Shown here: piece after piece, positions 7,088 to 14,501 of the stretch
Layout: each line of letters begins with the position of its first letter
Position numbering within the stretch: position 1 is the first letter of the stretch
DNA from: Dehalococcoidia bacterium
Lineage (GTDB): Bacteria > Chloroflexota > Dehalococcoidia > JAENJB01
Assembly: GCA_016844565.1 (NCBI GenBank)
Contig: JAENJB010000055.1
Location: 1-23,590 of the forward strand
Reading direction: 5' to 3'
Length of the DNA stretch: 23,590 nucleotides
The notes under the pieces: model-generated
Database searches by the model: none
Told to the model about the DNA's origin: nothing
The model's input: only the letters and a program-made list of their open reading frames with translations
Position numbers and translations under genes: made by a program

Positions 7088-8314
7088 GTGCTGCAAAGAA
7101 TAGTCCGTGCGCCGGTCTTCGGCGCTCTTCATCATCGAAATTTCAGGCTGTACTGGCTGGGCCTGATTGTGGCGGTGGTGGGCTGGCAGGTCCAGTTCGT
7201 GGCTCAGTCCTGGCTGGCCTACCAGATAACCGATTCTCCTTTCTATCTCGGCCTCGTAGGGGGTGCGTCCGCCGTGCCGTCCATCGTTTTCGCTTTCTTC
7301 GGGGGTGTGGTGGCTGACAGGGTGAACCGGCGGCGACTCCTCATGCTAACCCAGGTCGTGTCCGCTTTTCTTCTCTTGAGTCTTGCCACGCTGGTGGTGA
7401 CCGGACTGGTTACTATCTGGCATGTGCTGGTGGTCTCCTTCCTTTCGGGCACGGTAGTGGCCTTCGAGCGACCGGCGCGGACTTCCATGGTGCCGCTCCT
7501 GATTGATGACAAGAAGGAGCTGATGAACGCCATCGCACTGGACTCGTCCGTGTGGCAGATAAGCCGCATCGTCGGTCCGGCGATAGCCGGGTTCCTCACG
7601 GCCGTACTGGGAGTGGCCGTTTGTTTTTACTTGACGGCGGCGGGATACCTGGCCATGCTGGGGGCGCTGTACTATGTAAGGACAGTCGAGCAAGCCGTGG
7701 GCGCCGGGAGCCAGAGCATCTGGTCGAATGTGAAGGAGGGTGTGGGCTACGTGTGGCGCAACCAGGTGTTCCTGGTCCTGGTCGGGCTGACCTTCGTCAA
7801 CAGCATCTTCGGGACTTCCTATCTCTACATCATGCCTGTCTTTGCACGGGACATCTTGCAGGTTGGGGCGCAGGGATATGGGTTCCTGATCACTGCGTCC
7901 GGCATTGGCGCATTGGTGGGGGCCTTAATCGTGGGTTCCCTGGGTAATTTCCGCCGGAGGGGATGGCTGGTAATCGTAGCGTCGCTGGCCTACGGCGTGC
8001 TTGTCCTGGTCTTCTCCCGTTCCCGCCTGTTTCCGCTGTCGTTCTCTGTGGTGGCTTTGGCGGGGATGTGTTACTCGCTTTACATGATAACGATTCAGAC
8101 CGTGCTCCAGGGCCTGGTGCCGGATAGCTTGCGGGGGCGGGTCATGGGTATCTACGGCCTTACCTGGAGTCTGTGGCCCCTCGGTGGGATGGTGCTGGGT
8201 ACGCTGGCTACGTTCTGGGGCGCGCCGTTGTCGGTAACCGTGGCTGCTTCGGTGCTGGCAGGCTTCACCGTGTTTATGGCTGCGACCACTCCCTTACTGA
8301 GGCGGATTCGCTGA
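7088..8314 (+). CDS. MFS transporter of the EntS/MFS_3 type
   Basis: This 408-residue membrane protein has about twelve hydrophobic segments. The N-terminus has the MFS_3 pattern FGALHHRNFRLYWLGLIVAVVGWQVQFVAQSWLAYQIT, then the loop 2-3 motif GGVVADRVNRRRLLML (form GGxxADRxxRRRxL) and FERPARTSMVPLLI near residue 127, all typical of this exporter subfamily. A second half-motif follows GALIVGSLGNFRRRGWL. Relatives include the enterobactin exporter EntS and macrolide efflux proteins, but substrate cannot be told from sequence. The start is GTG 7088; a GGAAAGGGA stretch lies upstream at a somewhat long distance, so a nearby start is possible. It stands alone between divergent dctP and downstream recA. 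Confidence 0.87.
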   Translation: MLQRIVRAPVFGALHHRNFRLYWLGLIVAVVGWQVQFVAQSWLAYQITDSPFYLGLVGGASAVPSIVFAFFGGVVADRVNRRRLLMLTQVVSAFLLLSLATLVVTGLVTIWHVLVVSFLSGTVVAFERPARTSMVPLLIDDKKELMNAIALDSSVWQISRIVGPAIAGFLTAVLGVAVCFYLTAAGYLAMLGALYYVRTVEQAVGAGSQSIWSNVKEGVGYVWRNQVFLVLVGLTFVNSIFGTSYLYIMPVFARDILQVGAQGYGFLITASGIGALVGALIVGSLGNFRRRGWLVIVASLAYGVLVLVFSRSRLFPLSFSVVALAGMCYSLYMITIQTVLQGLVPDSLRGRVMGIYGLTWSLWPLGGMVLGTLATFWGAPLSVTVAASVLAGFTVFMAATTPLLRRIR

Positions 8315-8370
8315 GAAAGTTTGGACTCGAGCGGCGTTCTCTTGGCTGCTAAAGGACCTCAGATTGGGTG

Positions 8371-8409
8371 TTTAAAATCGGTCTCTGTTCTGGTAACATT
8401 GGTCACCAG
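8371..8409 (+). promoter_or_regulatory. Candidate recA promoter with overlapping palindromic operator
   Basis: TTTAAA (8371-8376) and an extended -10 TGGTAACAT (TAACAT at 8394-8399) are 17 bases apart. An imperfect palindrome, CTGGTAACATTGGTCACCAG (8390-8409), overlaps the -10 and the expected start. A repressor bound there would block transcription, as LexA does at other recA genes. It does not match the well-known LexA boxes of Gram-positive bacteria or of E. coli. The remaining 8315-8495 gap holds no gene. Confidence 0.4.
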
Positions 8410-8495
8410 GGGGGACAGGGGTGGAGTAGTAGGGCAGTTCTTCTTCGATCAAATAAGGGTTTTCCATCCATATATCTTAATTAAGGAGGAGCGCA

Positions 8496-9518
8496 ATGGC
8501 GGTAGAAGGTGAGAAGTCTCTGGAGTTGGCTATCGGTCAGATAGAGAAGCAATTTGGGAAGGGTTCCATAATGAGGTTCGGGGAGGCGGCGGCCCGCACA
8601 GCTGTGGAGGCCATTTCCACGGGGTCGCTGGCTCTGGACCGCGCCCTGGGCATAGGCGGGATTCCGCGAGGTCGGGTGACGGAGATATTCGGGCCTGAGT
8701 CGTCTGGCAAGACCACCCTGGCCTTGCATATCATGGCCGAGGCGCAGAGAAAGGGCGGGACGGTCGCCTATATCGATGTGGAGCATGCCCTGGACGCCGA
8801 CTATGCGGGGCGCTGTGGGGTGAAGATTGACGAGCTGTTAATTTCTCAGCCGGACACCGGGGAGCAGGCGCTGGAGATCACCGAGACCCTGGTGAGGAGT
8901 GGGGCCGTTGATGCGGTGGCTGTCGACAGCGTGGCGGCGCTGGTCCCGCGGGCCGAGATTGAGGGCGAGATGGGTGAGCCCCAGATGGGGTTGCAGGCAA
9001 GGCTGATGTCCCAGGCTTTGAGAAAGCTGACAGGCTCTATCAGCAAATCCCGCACCGCAGTGATTTTCATCAATCAGTTGAGGGAGAAGGTTGGCATCGT
9101 CTTCGGCAATCCGGAGGTGACCCCTGGAGGCAGGGCGTTGAAGTTCTACAGCTCGGTGAGGATCGACCTGAGACGTATCGAGTCGATAAAGCAGGGGAAT
9201 GAGGTGGTGGGCAGCCGGGTGAGGGCTAAGGTGGTGAAGAACAAGGTTGCTCCTCCTTTCCGGTGGGCCGAGTTCGATATCATGTTCGATAGCGGGATCA
9301 GCAAGGCAGGGGACCTGGTTGACCTGGGCCTCGGACTGGGGCTGATCAAGAAATCAGGAGCCTTCTTCTCCTACGGAGACAAGCGCCTGGGCCAGGGGCG
9401 GGAGAACGTCAAGGAGTATCTGAAGCAACATGCCGATGTAGCTGCGGAAATCGAAGGTGAGATCCGTGCTTCCTCAACGTCGTCGCCGGCGGCAGCCTCG
9501 ACGGAGGGAGAGGAGTGA
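8496..9518 (+). CDS. recA: Recombinase RecA
   Basis: This 340-residue protein matches normal RecA length and has every expected block. The N-terminal oligomerisation helix (LELAIGQIEKQFGKGSIMRFG) comes first. Walker A GPESSGKT is at residues 66-73, followed by AYIDVEHALD near 92-101, Walker B-type VDAVAVDSVAAL, the MGLQARLMSQALRKLTG segment, the FINQLREKVGIVFGNPEVTPGGRALKFYSS L2 region, and the C-terminal SYGDKRLGQGRENVKEYL. RecA forms ATP-dependent filaments on single-stranded DNA for recombination and activates LexA self-cleavage. AAGGAGGAG lies seven bases before the ATG. recX follows after 18 bases, the standard arrangement. Confidence 0.97.
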   Translation: MAVEGEKSLELAIGQIEKQFGKGSIMRFGEAAARTAVEAISTGSLALDRALGIGGIPRGRVTEIFGPESSGKTTLALHIMAEAQRKGGTVAYIDVEHALDADYAGRCGVKIDELLISQPDTGEQALEITETLVRSGAVDAVAVDSVAALVPRAEIEGEMGEPQMGLQARLMSQALRKLTGSISKSRTAVIFINQLREKVGIVFGNPEVTPGGRALKFYSSVRIDLRRIESIKQGNEVVGSRVRAKVVKNKVAPPFRWAEFDIMFDSGISKAGDLVDLGLGLGLIKKSGAFFSYGDKRLGQGRENVKEYLKQHADVAAEIEGEIRASSTSSPAAASTEGEE

Positions 9519-9536
9519 TGGGGTGAGGTACTGCAC

Positions 9537-10181
9537 GTGGCGATTGTCACCTCGATGCGGGCCGCCAAGGGCCGCAACCGGCTCGTAACCGTATCGCTCG
9601 ATAGCGGCGAGGCCCTGGAGCTGACGGTGGATGTGGTCGTTGAGAAGAGGCTGAAGGTGGGGCAGTCACTTTCTGAACTCATAGTTCAGGGCCTGCTGCA
9701 GGAGGACCGCGCGCAGCGCTGCTACACAGCGGCCATCCGCTCGCTGAGTTACCGTGCCCGGAGCGAGGCGGAGGTGCGTCTGAAGTTGCGCCAGCGCTCG
9801 TTCGAGGCAGACGCCATAGAGCGGGCTATTTCGAGGTTGAGACAGCAGGGGTTGGTAGACGACCAGGCTTTTGCCCAGTTCTGGAAGGATAGCCGGCAGT
9901 CCATTCGCCCGCGGAGCGGAATGATGGTGAAGCAGGAACTGAGGCAGAAAGGGGTTTCAGCCGAGGTGGCTCAAGGGGTGGCGTCTGAGGTGGATGATGA
10001 GGAGTCTGCCTTCAGCGCCGCCCGGAAGAGGGCTCTCCGGCTAACGGCTCTAGACTGGACTGATTTTCATAGACTGCTCGGCGGGTATTTGAGAAGGCGC
10101 GGCTTCAGCTATGAGGTCGTCAGGAAGACGGTCGACAGGGTCTGGCAGGAGAAGGGCGGAGTCCCCGGGGAACATGAATAG
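9537..10181 (+). CDS. recX: Regulatory protein RecX
   Basis: This 214-residue, helix-rich basic protein has the RecX three-helix repeats. The first repeat is AIRSLSYRARSEAEVRLKLRQRSFEADAIERAISRLRQQGLVDDQAFAQFW, the second includes RSGMMVKQELRQKGVSAEVAQGVASEV, and the third ends with YLRRRGFSYEVVRKTVDRV. An N-terminal extension of about 60 residues precedes the repeats, as in many non-enterobacterial RecX proteins. RecX binds RecA filaments and limits their growth. The position 18 bases after recA confirms it. The start is GTG 9537 with GGTGAGGT upstream; an ATG lies seven codons in. Confidence 0.9.
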   Translation: MAIVTSMRAAKGRNRLVTVSLDSGEALELTVDVVVEKRLKVGQSLSELIVQGLLQEDRAQRCYTAAIRSLSYRARSEAEVRLKLRQRSFEADAIERAISRLRQQGLVDDQAFAQFWKDSRQSIRPRSGMMVKQELRQKGVSAEVAQGVASEVDDEESAFSAARKRALRLTALDWTDFHRLLGGYLRRRGFSYEVVRKTVDRVWQEKGGVPGEHE

Positions 10182-10206
10182 AATCACTGCAAGGAGGTAG
10201 CGAGAG

Positions 10207-10734
10207 GTGAGAATCGAGGCGGCAGGACTGGAGACAGAGGCGCTGCATACGTTGATCGGCAACCTGATAAGTCCATCTCCCATCGCTTTCATCTCTACAG
10301 TGGGGAGGGACGGGGTGTACAACGCGGCCCCGTTCAGCTATGTGGCTCCGGTATGCAACAAGCCTCCCGTGCTGTGTATTTCCTTCGGGTTAAGGGAAGG
10401 ACGGAAGAAGGATACGACGCGGAACATCGAGTACACCAGGGATTTCGTTCTGAACGTGGTGGATGAGGGCCTGATTGACCGGGCCATCCAGGCGGGAGCC
10501 GCCTACCCTTACGGTGTCAGCGAGATACAGGCCCTGGGCCTGACGGCGGTAGCCGGCGAGATGGTGAAATCGCCACGCATCGCTGAATCGCCTATCAATG
10601 TGGAATGTGAGGTCTGCGCCGACGGAGGCATATCTCCTTCCAGGCTCAGAACAGTCGGGCGTATGGGGCGGAGCCTCTACTGCCGCACCAGGGATGCTTT
10701 TGAAAGGAAGATCCCGCCGCCGCCCAAGGCGTAA
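10207..10734 (+). CDS. Flavin reductase-like FMN-binding split-barrel protein with an apparent internal deletion
   Basis: The 175-residue protein begins as a typical flavin reductase-like/FMN-binding split barrel: LIGNLISPSPIAFISTVGRDGVYNAAPFSYVAPVCNKPPVLCISFG, then KDTTRNIEYTRDFVLNVV, FMN-contacting motifs of this family. It ends with GRMGRSLYCRTRDAFERK, the usual C-terminus. Between VECEV (around residue 136) and DGGISPSRLRTVGRMG, about 25-30 residues carrying the strand normally written as I-GEV-x-HVxDEV are absent, so the barrel would be incomplete. Relatives use FMN in small redox reactions; the substrate is unknown. The start is GTG 10207, with AAGGAGGT about eight bases upstream, 25 bases after recX. 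It probably shares the recA transcript. Confidence 0.8.
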   Translation: MRIEAAGLETEALHTLIGNLISPSPIAFISTVGRDGVYNAAPFSYVAPVCNKPPVLCISFGLREGRKKDTTRNIEYTRDFVLNVVDEGLIDRAIQAGAAYPYGVSEIQALGLTAVAGEMVKSPRIAESPINVECEVCADGGISPSRLRTVGRMGRSLYCRTRDAFERKIPPPPKA

Positions 10735-10757
10735 GCGGGCCTTGCTCTTCCTCGTCG

Positions 10758-11312
10758 CTACCTGGCGACGCCCCACGAGTTCCAGAAGACGAGTTCCTGC
10801 ATGCTCTTCCGTTTGCGGGCCGCGAGTCTCTCCCTGGCGGCCTCCTCATAAGAGGGCTGGCTGGTGCAGGCGAGCGGCGTGGCGGCAACTACCTTGATGC
10901 CGTCGGGTATGCCGAGTATCCTCTTGACGTCCGGTTCCTTGAAACCGGTCATGGCGTGGGTCGCCAGGTCAAGGTCTGTGGCCGCCAGAAGCATGTTCTC
11001 GGTGGCCAGCCCGGCATCGAACAGATAGTAGTTCACCCCATCGCGGACCATGGCTTGCTGCGGGTCGGCGCAGATGAAGATGAGCACCGGCGCCTGGGCC
11101 ACCACCTGGTTCCCTTCGCTGAAGGCTTCCTTCACCACCCTCTCTGTGACCGGTGGGTCATTCAACACCAGGAAACGGGTGGGCTGATTGTTGCGGGCCG
11201 AGGGCGCCGCTCTGCCAGCTTCCAGGATATCGGCAAGCGCTTGCGGGTCTATTCTTCTGTTGGAGAGACAGGCTTTGAGACTCGCCCTCTGCTGAATGGA
11301 TTGAATAATATT
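10758..11312 (-). CDS. Nitroreductase-family FMN oxidoreductase, start codon not found
   Basis: Family-like sequence runs from NIIQSIQQRASLKACLSNRRIDPQALADILEAGRAAPSARNNQPTRF to the C-terminal SMQELVFWNSWG, about 184 residues, the normal length for a nitroreductase. The APSARNNQPTRF stretch and NYYLFDAGLATENMLLAA are the usual FMN-pocket and dimer-interface motifs. Members reduce nitro groups, quinones or similar with NAD(P)H. No ATG, GTG or TTG lies in frame between the acr3 stop and Asn at 11312. ATT codons just inside are the only weak candidates, and there is no Shine-Dalgarno. The open frame extends backwards to 11552, but that part is a shadow of acr3. The start may have been deleted. 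It follows acr3 at 49 bases. Confidence 0.75.
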   Translation of the reverse strand, partial: NIIQSIQQRASLKACLSNRRIDPQALADILEAGRAAPSARNNQPTRFLVLNDPPVTERVVKEAFSEGNQVVAQAPVLIFICADPQQAMVRDGVNYYLFDAGLATENMLLAATDLDLATHAMTGFKEPDVKRILGIPDGIKVVAATPLACTSQPSYEEAARERLAARKRKSMQELVFWNSWGVAR

Positions 11313-11361
11313 CGATGGAAAGCCAGGTTGTCCAGTAGTTGAATGGGGTTCAGTCCCTCTG

Positions 11362-12399
11362 TCAAAAGTATCTGCGCTGGAAATATAGGGCCACGTTGAC
11401 CAGACTGATGAGCACCGGCACCTCCACCAGCGGCCCGATGACAGCAGCAAAGGCCTGTCCCGACCCAATTCCGAATACGGCCACCGCCACGGCAATAGCC
11501 AGCTCAAAGTTGTTGCTGGCAGCCGTGAAGGCAATGGATGTTGTCCTCGCATAGTCAGCGCCTATCTTCTTGCCCATGTAAAAGGAAAGCAAGAACATTA
11601 ACACGAAATAAATGACGAGTGGGACGGCGATACGCACCACATCAAGTGGTATCTGCACGATAAGCTCCCCCTTGAGGGAGAACATCACCACGATAGTGAA
11701 CAGCAGCGCTGCCAGTGTAATGGGGCTTATCCTGGGGATGAACTTGTTTTCGTACCACTCGCGCCCCCTGGTCTTGAGGAAAGAGAATCGGGTGAGTATG
11801 CCGCCAAAGAAGGGAATCCCCAGGTAAATGAGGACGCTCCTGGCTATCTCCCACATGGTCACCTTAACTACAGACCCTTGCAGGCCGAACCACGCGGGCA
11901 GTATGGTTATGAAGACATAGGCGTAGGCTGAGTAAAATACTATTTGAAAGATAGAATTCAAGGCCACTAGTCCCGCGGCGTATTCAGTGTCCCCCCGGGC
12001 TAGCTGGTTCCAAACGATGACCATAGCGATACAGCGGGCCAGCCCGATCATGATGAGACCGACCATGTAGTCCGGATGTGGCCATATGAAACCGAGGAAT
12101 AGAATGGCGACCAGGAACATGAGCGCCGGGCCGATAACATAGTTCTGCATCAGCGAAAGCCCGAGCACCCTCCAATCGTGGAACACTCTCCCCATCTCCT
12201 CGTATCTTACCCTGGCCAGCGGCGGGTACATCATCAGGATAAGTCCTATGGCTATGGGTATCGAAGTGGCATCCACCTGGAAGAAGGTGATAAAGTCAGC
12301 GGCCCCGGGAAGGAGGTAACCCACTCCTACCCCTAAGCCCATGGCCAGGAAGATCCAGAGCGTGAGAAAGCGGTCTAATACTGACAGTCTGTGGGTCAC
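11362..12399 (-). CDS. acr3: Arsenite efflux transporter, ACR3 family
   Basis: This 345-residue protein with ten hydrophobic segments is of the ACR3 type rather than the ArsB type. Hallmarks are VLDRFLTLWIFLAMGLGVGVGYLLPG at the N-terminus, the conserved membrane Cys in GLARCIAMVIVWNQLARG, and FTAASNNFELAIAVAVAVFG followed by IGPLVEVPVLISLVNVAL. It exports arsenite (and often antimonite) across the cytoplasmic membrane, driven by the proton gradient. I place the start at GTG 12399, which overlaps the arsC stop (GTGA) and has GGAGG five bases upstream. The longer frame to 12528 would only be antisense-like, Pro/Gly-rich shadow sequence. It completes an arsenate-to-arsenite-to-export pair with arsC. 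Confidence 0.92.
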   Translation of the reverse strand: MTHRLSVLDRFLTLWIFLAMGLGVGVGYLLPGAADFITFFQVDATSIPIAIGLILMMYPPLARVRYEEMGRVFHDWRVLGLSLMQNYVIGPALMFLVAILFLGFIWPHPDYMVGLIMIGLARCIAMVIVWNQLARGDTEYAAGLVALNSIFQIVFYSAYAYVFITILPAWFGLQGSVVKVTMWEIARSVLIYLGIPFFGGILTRFSFLKTRGREWYENKFIPRISPITLAALLFTIVVMFSLKGELIVQIPLDVVRIAVPLVIYFVLMFLLSFYMGKKIGADYARTTSIAFTAASNNFELAIAVAVAVFGIGSGQAFAAVIGPLVEVPVLISLVNVALYFQRRYF

Positions 12400-12794
12400 A
12401 GTTCCTCCACCATCCTCTGCACCATGGCCCTTATCCGATCCCTTATCTGCCTGACCTTCTCCAGGGGCTGGCCTTTCGGGTCTTCCAGGTCCCAGTCCTC
12501 CTGGGACTTCACCAAGGTGGCCGGGCATATCCCCTCAACCCCGCATCCCATGGTCACTACCCTATTTGCCTGCTCCATCATCTCGGCTGTCAGCGCTCTT
12601 GGCTTTCGCCCGCTGAGGTCTATGCTCATCTCTCTCATAGCCTTAATCACCGTGGGATTGACGGTATTGGAGGGTTGAGTGCCCGCTGAGATGGCCCGCG
12701 CTCGCCCTTTGGCGAGCTGGTTGAAGAAGGCCTCAGCCATCTGGCTGCGCCCGGCATTGTGAACGCAGACGAAGAGGACGGTTGGGCTCTTCAC
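12396..12794 (-). CDS. arsC: Arsenate reductase, low-molecular-weight phosphatase (thioredoxin-coupled) type
   Basis: This 132-residue protein carries the catalytic P-loop C10-VHNAGR-S (CX5R), as in Staphylococcus-type ArsC. Two further Cys at 84 and 90 (TMGCGVEGICP) are placed as the redox-relay pair of that class, and DWDLEDPKG near 100-108 holds the general-acid Asp. It reduces arsenate to arsenite using thioredoxin. The start is GTG 12794, overlapping the htpX stop by four bases (GTGA), and it overlaps acr3 in the same way. An LMW tyrosine phosphatase is the alternative, but the extra Cys pair and the acr3 neighbour favour ArsC. No arsR repressor is seen nearby. Confidence 0.92.
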   Translation of the reverse strand: MKSPTVLFVCVHNAGRSQMAEAFFNQLAKGRARAISAGTQPSNTVNPTVIKAMREMSIDLSGRKPRALTAEMMEQANRVVTMGCGVEGICPATLVKSQEDWDLEDPKGQPLEKVRQIRDRIRAMVQRMVEEL

Positions 12795-13693
12795 ATTGCT
12801 CTGAGGCGCGCGATTCTTTCCTGGCTGGGCGGATGGGTGGAGAAGAGGTTGTTGCTCCAGCTCGAGTGGCCCTTCAAGGGGTTGGCGATGTAAAGGTGGG
12901 CCGTGGCCTTGTTGGCCACCTCCAGCGGCTCCTTATCCGCCGCTATCTTCTCCAGAGCGCTGGCGAGCCCCTGGGGGTAGCGGGTGAGCAGAGCGCCGGA
13001 GGCGTCTGCCAGGTACTCCCTGCCGCGAGAGATGGCTAGTTGGATAAGCTGGGCGGCTATGGGAGCCAGTATTGCCGCCACCAGGGCAAGTAAGAGGATA
13101 ATGGCCCCCGCGGCGCCTTCCCCCTTGCCGCGGTTGCTCGAGCGGTGTCCGGCGCCGAACCAGGTGTAGCGGAGCATCAAGTCCGCCATGAGCGCCACCA
13201 GGCCTACCAGCACCACCACCAGTGTCATCAGGCGGATGTCGTAGTTCCTGATGTGCGATAGTTCGTGGGCAATGACGCCCTCCAGTTCGAGCTTGTCCAG
13301 CTTCTGGATCAGGCCGCTGGTGACCGCGATGGCGGCGTGCTGCGGGTCGCGCCCGGTGGCGAAGGCGTTAGGGGCGCTGTCTTGAATGATGTATATCTTC
13401 GGCACCGGCACGCCGGCGCCGATGCACAGGTTCTCGACCAGGTGGTAGAGGTCCGGGTTCTCGTCATGTTTCACCTCCCTGGCCTGCGAGATGCCGAGCA
13501 CCATGGAGGATGCCGAGTAGTAGCTCATGGTGACAAAGAGGCCGGCCAGGACGAGAACGATGAGCCCGGCGACCTGCCCTCCGCCCAGGGCTAGGGCGAT
13601 GATCTCCGCTACCGCGGCCACAAAGATGACGAAGAAGACCATGAGCAGCCAGGAGCGGGTGCGGTTGGAGCTGATATGGTCGTAGACGGTCAT
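12791..13693 (-). CDS. htpX: HtpX-type membrane zinc metalloprotease
   Basis: This 300-residue M48B peptidase has two N-terminal membrane segments (about 15-36 and 40-60). The zinc motif HELSH is at residues 143-147, two more hydrophobic stretches lie near 155-172 and 195-222, and Glu226 in SRGREYLADA is the third zinc ligand. FSTHPPSQERIARLR is the usual C-terminal motif. HtpX degrades damaged membrane proteins at the cytoplasmic face. It overlaps lemA upstream (ATGA, 13690-13693) and arsC downstream (GTGA). lemA-htpX pairing is common, but direct coupling to arsenic genes is unusual. Confidence 0.94.
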   Translation of the reverse strand: MTVYDHISSNRTRSWLLMVFFVIFVAAVAEIIALALGGGQVAGLIVLVLAGLFVTMSYYSASSMVLGISQAREVKHDENPDLYHLVENLCIGAGVPVPKIYIIQDSAPNAFATGRDPQHAAIAVTSGLIQKLDKLELEGVIAHELSHIRNYDIRLMTLVVVLVGLVALMADLMLRYTWFGAGHRSSNRGKGEGAAGAIILLLALVAAILAPIAAQLIQLAISRGREYLADASGALLTRYPQGLASALEKIAADKEPLEVANKATAHLYIANPLKGHSSWSNNLFSTHPPSQERIARLRAM

Positions 13694-14253
13694 GCTTTCT
13701 TGGCGAAGCTAACCTTCACGTCTTCTCTCTCCGCCTCGGTGGCCGCGAAGAAATCGGCGGGTTTGAAGCCGAATGAGGTGGCCAGCAGGACATTGGGGAA
13801 GACCTGAATCTGGGTGTTGTAGGACAGCACGTTGCCGTTGTAGAACTGGCGTGAGTAGGCGATCTTGGCCTCGATATCGGAGAGCTCCTTCTGTAGCTGC
13901 ATGAAGTTCTCCGAGGCCCGGAGCTGGGGGTAGTTCTCAGCCACGGCGAAGAGGGTCTTCAAGGCGCCGGTCAGCTGGTTATTGGCTTCAGCCGCCGATT
14001 TGGCGTCGCCGGCGCTCATCAGGGCGGAGCGGGCTTTGGTCACGTTCTCGAACACCTCTTTCTCATGGGAGGCGTAGCCCTTGACCGTCTCCACCAGGTT
14101 GGGGATGAGGCTCGATCGCCTCTTGAGCTGGACGTCTATGCCGGACCATGCCTCCTGCACCCTCATCCTGCCCTTGACCAGGCCGTTGTATAGTGCCCAG
14201 ACGTAGAGGGCTATGACTCCGATTATGCCGATTATTATCCAGGTTGCGATCAT
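13690..14253 (-). CDS. lemA: LemA family membrane-anchored helical protein
   Basis: This 187-residue protein has one N-terminal membrane helix (about residues 3-20) and then a long helical domain with the LemA signature. The signature blocks are YNGLVKGRMRVQEAWSGIDVQLKRRSSLIPNLVETVKGYASHEKEVFENVTKARS, then ENYPQLRASENFMQLQKELSDIEAKIAYSRQFYN, and the closing FPNVLLATSFGFKPADFF. The biochemical function of LemA is not established; it is often next to htpX or TPM-domain genes and is linked to envelope maintenance. AAAGGAG lies six bases before the ATG. It is the first gene of the lemA-htpX-arsC-acr3 chain. Confidence 0.93.
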   Translation of the reverse strand: MIATWIIIGIIGVIALYVWALYNGLVKGRMRVQEAWSGIDVQLKRRSSLIPNLVETVKGYASHEKEVFENVTKARSALMSAGDAKSAAEANNQLTGALKTLFAVAENYPQLRASENFMQLQKELSDIEAKIAYSRQFYNGNVLSYNTQIQVFPNVLLATSFGFKPADFFAATEAEREDVKVSFAKKA

Positions 14254-14300
14254 CTGCGGCTCCTTTCGCGGGCAGTCCTGTTGAACTGCACGAAGTATAT

Positions 14301-14309
14301 TGTATACCA
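14301..14309 (-). promoter_or_regulatory. Possible extended -10 promoter for lemA
   Basis: On the minus strand TGGTATACA (14309-14301) fits an extended -10. A TTGACC lies too close upstream (14317-14312) to act as its -35. The call is weak; transcription would begin about 40 bases before lemA. Confidence 0.3.
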
Positions 14310-14342
14310 GCGGTCAATGGGGGTGGTGGATGCTCTCCGGCA

Positions 14343-14372
14343 TTGCAAAGGAATTAGACTCGGACTTAGAAT
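14343..14372 (+). promoter_or_regulatory. Possible promoter ahead of the small ORF and ABC genes
   Basis: TTGCAA (14343-14348) and TAGAAT (14367-14372) are 18 bases apart, just ahead of the strong ribosome-binding site of the 26-codon ORF. Confidence 0.35.
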
Positions 14373-14389
14373 TAGGGGAGGAGGTTCAC

Positions 14390-14470
14390 ATGATGAATGG
14401 AGCGATGTTGGAAGCAACGATCTTCCATCTGGTTAGACCGGAAGACCCCAACCATCATGGGACTATGTAA
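14390..14470 (+). CDS. Small ORF (26 residues) upstream of the ABC exporter
   Basis: ATG 14390 has a very strong Shine-Dalgarno, GGGGAGGAGGTT, about four bases upstream, and the frame ends at TAA 14468-14470. The peptide starts MMNGAMLEATIFHLVRPEDP and ends with NHHGTM. It is not hydrophobic and I recognise no family. It ends 31 bases before the ABC ATPase, so it could be a leader peptide, a small independent protein, or the remnant of a longer gene. The strength of the ribosome site is the main evidence for translation. Confidence 0.4.
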   Translation: MMNGAMLEATIFHLVRPEDPNHHGTM

Positions 14471-14501
14471 AAATCCCGTCAGGTGTAAAGGAATAGAGTA
14501 G

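Noticed and set aside
10753..10770. Hairpin CGTCGC/GCGACG between the flavin reductase and nitroreductase ends, considered as a shared terminator
   Set aside because: Only six base pairs, no T-run on either strand, and it overlaps the end of the nitroreductase frame.
14312..14317. TTGACC as the -35 of a lemA promoter
   Set aside because: The only good -10 sequences lie 5-12 bases away, too close for a sigma-70 spacing; only an extended -10 remains plausible.
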